From contig WBMQ01000005.1 in assembly GCA_016630905.1 (NCBI GenBank), positions 1,488,001-1,552,000 of the forward strand: 64,000 nucleotides of DNA, read 5' to 3'. The notes beneath the pieces are model-generated. The model was not told where the DNA came from and made no database searches. It saw only the letters and a program-made list of their open reading frames with translations. How positions within the stretch are numbered: position 1 is the stretch's first letter; each line of letters opens with the position of its first letter. This stretch comes from Capillidium heterosporum. Taxonomy: Eukaryota; Entomophthoromycota; Entomophthoromycetes; Entomophthorales; Capillidiaceae. Of the stretch, positions 54,699-64,000 are shown piece after piece. Position numbers and translations under genes: made by a program.

Positions 54699-56371
54699 AT
54701 GACATCCGCAACTCAGAACCAACTTTGTCAACTTGTCATCGAGCAGCAGTTTGGACCGATAGTAAGCCAACTCACCAGTGTATTCCTCAGAAAGGGAAGA
54801 TGTGAGCTACCTATGCTTATCAGATTCAGCAAGTTGTCTGGAGACCTGGTTCGTAAGAGCTTGTTTATCTTAATGCAGCACAACCTGGTTTCCTACTACG
54901 AGTTACAGAAGAAGGCCTTTTACTACAGTTTGGAGGTCGACAGAGTCATAGGTAGACTTAACTTGATGGACGTCATTAGTTTAGCTGAAAAGAAGTTTAG
55001 TAGTACTGGAGTAGCTATCGCCAACGCCTTCGTCTTGAATGGTAAGCTGCAGGTCAAGGATCTGGAGGCCCATCTAGAGGGAGAAATGTTTGAAGAAGGT
55101 AATAAATTTCATCAAAATATATATGTTGATTTTTTATTTTAGGCAAAGGTGTAATAGAAACTTTGAAGGATATGTTGTTGAGCCGGTTCGTCGTACCAGT
55201 CGATCCAGAAGACTTGAAGACGAAGCTCGACAGGGAACTTAAAGAAGAAGAGGATATCAAGGAGAAGGTAGGAATATTAGCTTCGGCTGCTGTCCTCAAG
55301 AAAGCGGTTGCCAAAAGCCGCCAATCCGGCACCAAGGCTTCTAAGCCAATTGTCACTGGATTCAAACGCAGCTTGGAGGAGCAGGCGACTAAGACTAAAA
55401 GTAACCGTATCAAGCTTGAAGACTTCTCAGAGTCCGCTAGAGCTACCCAAACTCAATCATTGGAGAATGAGATCGACGAGGAACTGTACTTTCAACTTAA
55501 CTTTGAGATGATCAATGTCCTGATACGCAACAAGATCATTGTCAACTTTTTTGTCCAGGAGGAAAACAAAGCAGTCGCTATCACCTTGAGCCGTATATTC
55601 CAGATTGTCGAACCCAAAATAGTTAGCTTCGAGGACCCCACCTCGCCCCCCTTCAACGTGCCCGACATCCAAGATTCTATGCCCGACCCCGACCGCCTGC
55701 GCGACTTCATCGGGCTGTCGGGAGCCAACATCAACCGCAACGTGACCAAGATGCTGCTGACCAACGAGTTCTTCAAGATCCTGCTGGTTCATCCCATGCA
55801 GATACTGGCGCGCGGTTCGGCTGGCACTACCAACTACGTCATCGACTTCAAACAAGGGGGCCAGTGCATCAAGCTCAGCTACTTGGAGCGGGTGGTGGCC
55901 ACCAAATTTGGCGCTGATACCTGGCGCATTCTCAACTGCCTCATCGAACGTGGCCTTATGGATTGTAAGGAGATGTGCCAGTATTGCCTCATGCCATTGA
56001 CCGAAATTCGACGTCGGTTGGACGAGTTGGTCAGGTACGGTTTCGTTCAGATGCAGGAAATCCCCAAAACGATCGACCGTAACCCCAGCCGCGCTGTCTA
56101 CCTATGGTACTGTGACCTCAAGCAAGCTTACGAGCGGATAAGTGATACCATCCGACGTACATTGGTTGGCCTGCTGCAGGCTAGATTACATCTCATCAAC
56201 GACAACAAGATGCTGATCGATAAATCGGAACGTACCGATATCCAGAAGGACGCCAGTTTGCTAAAGGAGGCCGAAAAAGATGCTCTCAACAACTTGGACC
56301 TAGCTCTAGCTTCTAAGGACTGTATGGTGCGCCAGCTTATGGAATTCCTTATGGTATTCGATGGGTTTTAA
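54699..56371 (+). CDS. RPC82: RNA polymerase III subunit RPC82 (RPC3/C82)
   Basis: Winged-helix subunit of the C82-C34-C31 subcomplex required for Pol III promoter opening and initiation. Exons 54699-55098 and 55143-56371 (intron 44 nt), 542 residues; human RPC3 is 534. N-terminal block QNQLCQLVIEQQFGPIVSQL, then KGRCELPMLIRFSKLSGDLV and FILMQHNLVSYYE; later winged-helix repeats (NFEMINVLIRNKIIVNFFV, LSYLERVVATKFGADTWRIL, MPLTEIRRRLDELVRYGFVQ) and YLWYCDL. I start at 54699 (MTSATQNQLCQ), where family homology begins; 54627 is possible. The second exon is noticeably GC-richer around 55620-55860. No frame break. Confidence 0.93.
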
Positions 56372-57807
56372 ACTGTGCTTTGACATGCTGTTGAGGAGGT
56401 TGTGGTATGAAGTTGTAGTGCCCTTTGGTTTAAATTATAAGGCTGTGCTTATGTTCATTTTGTCTTTTACAAATAGTTTGGGAAATAGTTTGGAAGATGA
56501 AGGCTGGGTAATTAAAAGTATAGATAGGCTATATATTATTGTTTTCTGCTTTTCAGTTTTTTGTTTATCGATAGTATAGGTAGCACATTATGTTGTATTT
56601 TATCATATTGTAGGATAGGCTGTAATATAACTACTGCATGTAGCTGCTGCTTTTGAAGGTATTGATGTCGTTTATTAGCCTTGCCATGCTTTTTTCCTAT
56701 TCTGGTAAATCGCTTCACTGAATATAGGCCTTTTACTTCCTGGCATAATTACTGTGGTCGTTTAGAGATGAGTTGCTATTTAATATAGGAGTGCTTAATT
56801 TTAGTATATTTGTATATATGTTTTAAACACAGCTGATACAGTCGTAGTGAAATGTAATCTTTAAAGCTTTAAATGTTCCTGTAGTGCATACGTATGGCAG
56901 CGCCTTCTATTACTAAAGAGTACCTAGTGTACAGTACCCATTTACTTACTGCCGATTTTATAATTTGAATTATATACTTTGCTTAAATAAGTAAACTGGT
57001 GTTGCTGGTGACATGTCTGGAAACCAAAATGGCCAGCTAATAGCAGCAGCCTCTACTTATATACATGCCTCCATCCCTTCAACCTGCTTTCGGTATTGTC
57101 CTTGAAATTGAAATGGCTCATGTTTTAATCAATGGCGATAATAAGTTATTTCCCTCTTAGATTAGTGTTATTGAGGCTGTTTTACCGAAAACTTCCAATC
57201 ACCAAAGTTATACCGTAATATCGACTTGTAATCACCAACTGCATCCTATAATCGGCCGCAAATTACTTCATAGTTGGCGGACTTGGTGAATATTCACCCC
57301 ACAGTGATTGGCCAGAAATTGGGAAGCTTAAATGAGACTTCTAAAATTTGATTTTAAACCAAACGTTTGAAACTTGGGCAGTTCTACAAAGTCCATTTAG
57401 TATGAACACAAAGTGATTAGCGCCAATTTTATTTCCATTAGTTAACTGCTATCCTTTTGAAGCATACCGTTTGTCTACAATCTGAGAGCCTTTGTCAACT
57501 ATTTAATTAAATCGAAAATAGTGAGCTTTGAAGGACCAACAACATACACAACCTTATAGGACGATTTCTCCGACTGCACAATTAAGGGGTAAGATTACAT
57601 TTACAAACTCATCGCCAAAGCGCTTACCTTTTCAACTTACAAGCCAAAGTACATTGACCTAACTTCACTTGCCCAGCCAAACTTTGGTTTCACAGACCAA
57701 AAGTTTTTTATATCTACTTTTACATACTTTGAAAGCTTAATTATTTCCCTAATCGATCGCACACCAACTATATTCCGGAAATATTGATACGAAAATACGC
57801 AACTTAA
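56372..57807. other. Intergenic
   Basis: No gene supported; 3' flank of RPC82 and promoter of the Byr4-like gene. Confidence 0.6.
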
Positions 57808-59890
57808 ATGAACAAAAGCGAATCAGCAAAGTCAAGCGTCGACTTGTCGAAATACATGGAGAAGGATGACAGTAAGGATTCTCAAGATGATGGATGGGAC
57901 GATATCATACTACCCAAGAATGGGTTGTCGCTACCAGATCCTGGGCGTCGCACTAGTCTAGCTTCCAACAACAACCATACCAACCTCGAAACTTCCGAAC
58001 TAACAGATAGTAGTGATGTTCCGATATCCAACTTCAACCCGATTATACCGGCACCTGCCCTTGCAGACTCTGTCACCAAATTTTTGTCCTCCTACAAAGG
58101 ATCTGGCACAGTTACACGTCTCTCCGGATCCAAACGCTCAGGTGGATCCGACAATTCCGATTGGGATGACGACTTAGTTATTCCTAGGACAGGATTCCCT
58201 TCAAAGCCAAGGACTGCAACAAATTCTGAAGATCTGGATGCCTTTTTTGCTGGTGAGCAAGATCCACTGCCTTCCAGGGCCTCCACTTTTGGAAGATTTT
58301 CTAGCCTCAACTCGGTTGAAGAGGAGCGTTCTGAGGAGGATGACTTTCAATTGCCCAACGGGGACTTCAAGCTACAATTGTCTCCTCCCCCAGACGACGC
58401 CACCTACGAAATTAAAATCGATGAGGATCCTGGTACCGAAAATTGCTCCGAACCCAGCTTCAGCTCCTCCAAACATCGCGACAACCATTCACTGACGCCA
58501 TTCACGCCTGAAAGCAGCACAGAGAATTGGGACGATGTGGAGTTCCCAAAGACCATGAAGGACCTAAGAGTAGTTGAACGTAGGCCGTACAGACCGATTT
58601 CAAACCGGGAGGACAACTGGCTGGAGGATTTCGAAGTTCCCAACGACAACGTCTTTACCATCAAAGCTGAGCAGAACCGACTACTGAAGCGCAAGAATAT
58701 GGCGCCAGCTACGCGGATACTTAAACGCAACACCATAAATCTTGACTTATTTACTCTACCTCACATGCTACCGCAAGCAGGGTCTTCTTCCTTTCCCTAT
58801 GCCCGTAAAGCCCTCCGTCAAAAGACAACTAGTGACAGCTATATTTCAGGCCGCAATTTTGGACCCCAAAACCCTAGCGCACGTCTCAGCGAGCGATCTC
58901 ACGTGCAATCAGAGCCTACCTTCCAGACCGCCTCGGTTGATTTTATGCCCCTTTCCCGAGCTAAGACTCAGATCTACGGTGACGGTACTGAACTCGACGA
59001 TCTCGATAACCTTCCCATTAACGTAGAAACGGAGGGTCGTTACACCCAGAGCAACAAGATCCAGAAGCTGAACCCTCCAACCACCAAAGCTGAAGGTAGC
59101 TTTTATATTTTTTCCTTGATATACTAAACTTTTTGCAGGTGCCTCTGAGAAGTACGCACAACTTCTATCTCACTTCTCGGAAATTGAAGTCCAGAAAAGC
59201 CCCATGAAGATGAACGCCAAAGGAGTAAGTCCAATTATACTGACACCTGCTAAATTTATTCAGAATAAACCCCATCTCATTCAGAATTTGAACTCACTCA
59301 AGGTTGAAAGAGGTACTTTAAGCGCTATATTTTTATCATTTTACAATTTGCTAACTTTGATAATAGTTGTCGGTGAAATGAGATTCAACCCCCAGGCCCA
59401 ACGTTGGGAAGGTAACGAGGCCGCCTTAAAGGACTTTGACTCTGTTTCACCGCCTAGACCTGCCCTTATTACCAACCTCAACGGTAACAAGCGCCCTCGC
59501 AGAGTTGGGAACATGATTTTTGACCCTGAGCTTATGCGCTGGTGTTCGACAGAGGAGGAGGAAGATCCTTTTGCTCACATACCTGATTTCCCCGGCGAGG
59601 ATCTATCTGTTTCAACAAAGCCTTCACGTGCAGGATTCGGTAGATATTATTTAAATGAGATATACATCCTCTAACTTCTATTTCTAGCCCCTGGCGACAG
59701 TTTCTACTTGAGTGCCAACTACATCGATTCGATGTATGCTGCCGAACGCCAGCACCGGCAATTCATGTCACAGTGGTCGTTGGACGTCACGCGAACACGA
59801 CCCAACCTCAACACCGGATCGGCGTCCACTCTTAAGGGTGTGGGACACGATCACCTCTACGAGATCCGTCACTTCCCCGCCTACTTCTAA
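57808..59890 (+). CDS. BYR4: Byr4/Bfa1-like subunit of the Spg1/Tem1 GTPase-activating complex
   Basis: In fission yeast Byr4 with Cdc16 (Bub2-Bfa1 in budding yeast) forms the two-part GAP that restrains the septation/mitotic-exit GTPase at spindle poles. Exons 57808-59095, 59139-59224, 59264-59312, 59367-59639, 59688-59890; 632 residues. Four spaced W-D/E-rich motifs end in proline: WDDIILP (W30), WDDDLVIP (W119), WDDVEFP (W241), WLEDFEVP (W271). Then a basic linker and the C-terminal block GEMRFNPQAQRWEGNEAAL, RPALITNL, PRRVGNMIFDPELMRW and FPGED, typical of this family. The third intron-exon choice (59225-59263 as intron) is uncertain: its 39 nt are also an open in-frame stretch. Confidence 0.85.
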
Positions 59891-60649
59891 CACATTACAC
59901 CTCCAGCTCAGTGCCTAGACATACCCCTAAAACTAACTTAGCATGCGCCGATCCAACTATATCAGCTCCTGCATCCCCATATCCCTGTGTAAGTAATTCG
60001 CCTCCACAGCTACCCCTCGACATGAACTTAAGTTTTGTGTTTACCCCTTTAAAAATGGCCTCCTCATACCCTAAGCTGCCTACGATAAACCCTTAAACGT
60101 AATTAAAAACCAACCCTATATCGACCCCAAGTGACCTGTTGAATCTGAATTTCGATGGATTTGTAAGATATTTAATCGGCTTGGAGAACTTTAAATGTGG
60201 GTGACTTATTAAAATTATTTGATATACCGTGTTGCTGTTCTATCGAGTATATGTTTTCGGTGGATTTAAAGCTTCTTTTGTTTGTATTAACATCTATAAT
60301 ACTTGTTAGTTGAGCGTTTAATGCTTAATTTGATTAAAACCACCTTTCTAGTATTCTCCATTGTCTATAAAGATACGTAATAGATGTTTATAACTTTAAT
60401 GTTTAGAATATGGGCATCAGCAAACCACATTTACTCTGTATCCATCAAAGCTATAGCATAAATTCCTAGAACTCCAGCTCCAAATACCATAACTTCGTTC
60501 CATACTAAATAATTCACAAAATAAATTGGCCTTGAGAATAGAATACCTTTAATTTGGAATGAAACATCGCCATACTTAGTTCGCAGTTTAAAAATCAAAC
60601 TGATCAATTCCCAGCTTCAAATCAAAACTTTTGAAAGTCAAGCTAAAGT
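59891..60649. other. Intergenic
   Basis: 3' flank of the Byr4-like gene and promoter of the TFIP11-like gene; no gene supported. Confidence 0.6.
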
Positions 60650-63003
60650 ATGTCGTCGGAAGTTGAGGGTAGCGATGATGAGCATTACAACCGTAAAAGG
60701 AGAACACGCCAGTTCAACAAGGATGACGCATGGTTAGGTATATACAACGATAATGAGGAAGAGTACCAACCTACCAATAACATCTTAGAGTAAGTATTTT
60801 ACCTTACTATTTTGATACTAATGGTTTACAATTAGACCACTCGCTTTCGTTCCAGCTAAAAATAAACCAGAAAATGAGTACTCTGATGAACCAAATGAAG
60901 AGGAAGAAAATGAAAATGGAGAGGAAGAAAATGAAGAGGAGGAAAATGAAGAGGAGGAAGAAGAGGCGTCAATAGATGACTACGAAATGGAAGAAAACCA
61001 AGGGCTAGGACTAGGGTTTAATCAAAACTTTCGATCCATAAGCCTGGGAGGTTCTGTATCAAGAAGAAAGACAAAGCCAGTTTCTTTCCGGTACTACTAT
61101 TTTTTAATTTAAACTAATTTGAATTTAGGACAAAGAAGGAACCAGCTAAAAGCCAGGTCGTAGAATCTGAAGAGGCAAATAAAGCTCCCAAATACACTTC
61201 CAGTGACTTTAACCGAAAAAGACAAGCAGAAATATGGTAAATTTTTAGGGGGAAAGATGGGAAATGCAGTTTTAAACATGATGGCCAAGAGTGGTTTTAA
61301 ACCAGTAAGCTTTTACCCCCTTCTATTTCTCTAACCATCCAACGTAGGGCCAAGGTTTGGGCGTACGAAAGCAGGGGATAACGGAACCGATAACGGCAAC
61401 CGGTCAAACGGTTAAGGAGGGTTTAGGCTACGGAAACTACGATGTTAAGCCTGTTAAAAGTAAAGGTAAAAAGGTAGGTACAAGTGAAAGTGAAGATTCA
61501 GAGATCGACGACCCTACTTTAATATCGGTAATCCCGAAGCCCCGTAAGATAAAGAGACCCAAGGTCGTTTACAAGGCGTTCAACGACTTAGTTGGTAGAG
61601 TAATTGGTGGACTTGAGGACGGACCAACTAGACAGAAGATTATTGATATGACAGGGACACAACCGCGTCAAGTCGATTCTATCGATCAAGTGGATGGGAC
61701 GCAACCCGTTACCAACCTCAAAACCGACACCAGGTTGATCATCGATCTTATTTCTGACGATATCAATCGACTGGAACAGGAGGTTAAAGCAATCGGGACC
61801 CAACGCGACCACATCGAGTTGGACCGTAAATCACTAATTCCTTATATCCAGGTTGGTGAGTTAGAGCAGACAAGACTGGAGCAACTGGAGATGATGTCGA
61901 CCGAGTTACAGGAGGTGGCTCAACAGGCGTCAGCCGATGGTATGGTTGATTTGCAGTGCCTGCTACCCCCTCTGGACAGCCTTAATAGTTTGGCCAACAC
62001 ATACCTACAGGATGTCGAAAAGGACACTTCCGCCGTATTTCTATTGGACCGGCTGGCCGAGTTCGCGGTCGCCACCGTTACACCAGCTGTCCAAATCCTA
62101 CTTGAAGATTGGGATCCACTAGGAGCTCCCGAACTTCTTGTCAACTTCTTCATTCGCTACCCATTACTTTTCTACCCCAACTCCAAGTCACCTACCGCTC
62201 CCTTCACTGGTGATGACCATATCAACGGATTTACTTCGGATGACTTTTCACCCTTTGATAAACTTGTATCTACGACGTGGCTACCACCACTGCGATCGTG
62301 TGTAGTCAACCGATGGGATCCACGTGCTTTTGACCCGATCATACAGCTAATCAAATCATGGACCCCACTGCTCCACCCTACTATCCATTCCACGATCCTA
62401 GACCAGCTTGTCGTCCCCAAGTTAAAGCAAGCCATTGTCAGCTGGGATATCAGCATAGATACCACTTCTCCCCATATTTGGTTGCATCCGTGGTTACCCA
62501 TCCTCAGCGACCGATTCAACTTACTTATCCCAGAAGTTCAGACCAATCTCTACCAGCTGGCCCAACGGTTCGACGTCCTCAATCCAAAGTTTGATTTAGT
62601 AGATTCATATGTAACACCATGGGAGCGCATTATCCCAGCCAAGAGCTTGGACAAACTTCTTGTCAAAGGACTCATCCCCAAGCTGACTCGGGCTTTAGAG
62701 AAGGTAGAAGTCGACCCTAGTCAGCAGGAGGTGGACCTCATACAGCAGGTGTTCGCCTACCACAAATTGCTACCGCCGTCTCCCTTTGCCGACATGGTAC
62801 ATCAGGTCCTAGGTCCCAAGTGGCTGGACGTGCTGGATGAGTGGTTGCAAGGTACGCCATCGTTGCACGAGATCGTGCAGTGGTACCGGTTCTGGAAATC
62901 TTTGATCCCCTCTAAAATTTTGAAGGAACCCAGCTGCCAAGCGTGGTTCTTTGACGGGTTAACTAGAATTAATATCCATCTCGACGATCAACCTGTGCAT
63001 TAA
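60650..63003 (+). CDS. TFIP11: TFIP11/Ntr1-like G-patch spliceosome disassembly factor
   Basis: G-patch partner of the DEAH helicase Prp43 (DHX15) in spliceosome and lariat disassembly. Exons 60650-60789, 60836-61090, 61129-61304, 61348-63003 (introns 46, 38, 43 nt), about 741 residues. Glu/Asn-rich acidic run near residues 65-90, G-patch spanning the exon 3/4 joint (MAKSGFKPGQGLGVRKQGI), then the long GCFC/TFP11 domain (coiled coil DINRLEQEVKAIGTQRDHIE; WDPRAFDPIIQLIKSWTPLL; the W-rich CVVNRWDPR and WLDVLDEWLQG blocks). One base must be skipped in an A3 run (61230-61232; GCA GAA ATA TGG TAA) to pass from SSDFNRKRQAE to YGKFLGGKMGN; a 12-nt intron would be the only splice alternative and is not credible. 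Confidence 0.88.
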
Positions 63004-63874
63004 ATGGGCTTAGGGATAGGTTTAGATTTACTTTACGAATGACAATGTTAACTTGGTAATTCGATTTAGATTTACTTTCCTGAATAAATAGTAAGCTTTT
63101 AATGTAGCTCATGGCTATACTAAAAAGATTATTGCTTGATGCCAATATCTATGATAATGTAGTTGTGCTTTGATACGACTGTCAGTTAAAGACGCTCCTT
63201 TAATATGTTTTTTTATAAATCCGACTTGGTAAGGTGCTTATCAAAGCGGAGTTCATATAAAGGTTTCGATATTTGCTATACAATGTTTTAGAAGTGTATA
63301 TTTAACAAAACTCACTTTGCCTTTTATGACTTGAGAGTTTTGATACAATCTAACTTGATGACAAGAAATATGAATATATACAAATTAGAGGCAAAAGGTA
63401 AGGTATAGAAGATGGGTGTAACTTTGAATATAAACTAATCCTTTGGCTTTATTTAATAGAGTATAAAAGAAATTTAATTTCTTATATCGAAATTTTAATT
63501 CCAATTTCTACTGATGACTGAAAGTTTAAAAAGAAACTTCAATAGATAAACCTATACTATCAAATTATTATATAAAACAAGCACCTCAACTAAGCTTCAC
63601 AGATGGTACCATTGTAAGCTGTGCTCTATACAGTTGTCTACAAATCTATTTAAATGAAAATGAATATTAACTTTCCAGTTACTCCAAGTTTTCAATCTGA
63701 AGATAACATCCACTTTAACCTAGAGCTACCTTCCAAAAAGCATCCTATTTATTATAGACTATATACATCCTAGTATTGATCCGAAAATATCTCAACATAT
63801 CCTCAGTCCGAAAATATCTAGCAACCTATACAGCTCAAACTATACATCTACCTGAAAAGTTAACTGAATCCAAG
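63004..63874. other. Intergenic
   Basis: No gene supported; convergent 3' flanks. Confidence 0.6.
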
Positions 63875-64000
63875 CTATCTACGACTGGAACGTTTGGAAT
63901 TGGTAGGACGAACCAGTGGAACAAAGTGACTTGTCTCATCCGAAGCATTCGAGTCCTTTTCATCTTCATTTTCGGGGTCTATCTCAGCTTCCAAGGCATC
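63875..64000 (-). CDS. 3' end of an unidentified gene
   Basis: Read on the - strand from the window edge: 41 codons and a TAG at 63875-63877. The tail is acidic, then Ser/Arg-rich (EIDPENEDEKDSNASDE, then [15 protein letters not shown]). Codon composition is gene-like and uninterrupted, but too little is present to name the protein. A basic C-terminal tail of this type would suit a nuclear protein (inference). Confidence 0.5.
   Translation of the reverse strand, partial: DALEAEIDPENEDEKDSNASDETSHFVPLVRPTNSKRSSRR

Noticed and set aside
61236-61247. A 12-nt intron (GTAAATTTTTAG) to explain the TFIP11-like frame break
   Set aside because: Far too short to be spliced and it would remove residues that fit the protein; a one-base excess is simpler.

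Overview
This window is nuclear DNA from a fungus. Conserved proteins are split by very short GT-AG introns (about 29-73 nt, mostly 35-50), several with a TACTAA(C/T)-type branch sequence. A homoisocitrate dehydrogenase (fungal alpha-aminoadipate lysine pathway), a Byr4-type GAP subunit and a PSP1-type protein point to fungi. An Abitram/Simiate-like gene, which I do not associate with yeasts, and AT-rich intergenic DNA of 1-3 kb make an early-diverging, low-GC fungus (zoopagomycete or entomophthoralean type) plausible. That lineage guess is inference; I cannot name the species.

Layout. 1-10773: tandem array of four amidase-signature (FAAH/acetamidase-like) genes on the + strand: a 3' fragment, two intact genes and one copy with a broken frame. 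11513-13586: CWF19-type splicing factor. 14513-19093: lineage-specific small genes (a 61-residue secreted peptide with paired CX3C motifs, a fragment of a fungal transcription-factor domain, an F-box/LRR protein). About 20220-25000: two old, diverged, head-to-tail copies of one repeat with degenerate LINE-type reverse transcriptase signals on the - strand and internal ~140-bp tandem subrepeats. 26081-34381: four housekeeping genes all on the - strand: eIF6, LSM1, LYS12 and folylpolyglutamate synthase. 35862-42183: PSP1-like (+), Abitram-like (-), MRM2 rRNA methyltransferase (+) and an RMND1/DUF155 mitochondrial protein (-). 42512-48116: GCN2 eIF2-alpha kinase in 27 exons, including one of 10 nt. 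48117-51749: gene-poor stretch. 51750-63003: RAD21 cohesin kleisin, RPC82 (Pol III), Byr4-like and TFIP11/Ntr1-like genes, all +. 63875-64000: 3' end of an unidentified - strand gene.

The genes do not form one pathway; this is ordinary eukaryotic gene order. Themes recur: translation and its control (eIF6, GCN2), RNA processing and decay (CWF19, TFIP11, LSM1, MRM2), mitochondrial function (MRM2, RMND1-like, probably LYS12).

The oddest feature is that six of these genes contain seven places where the conserved protein continues only if one extra base is skipped. All seven are in the same (+1) direction. Consensus errors in the assembly are the simplest explanation; programmed +1 frameshifting is the interesting alternative. 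All exon coordinates were derived by hand from splice consensus and protein continuity, and not confirmed with transcripts.
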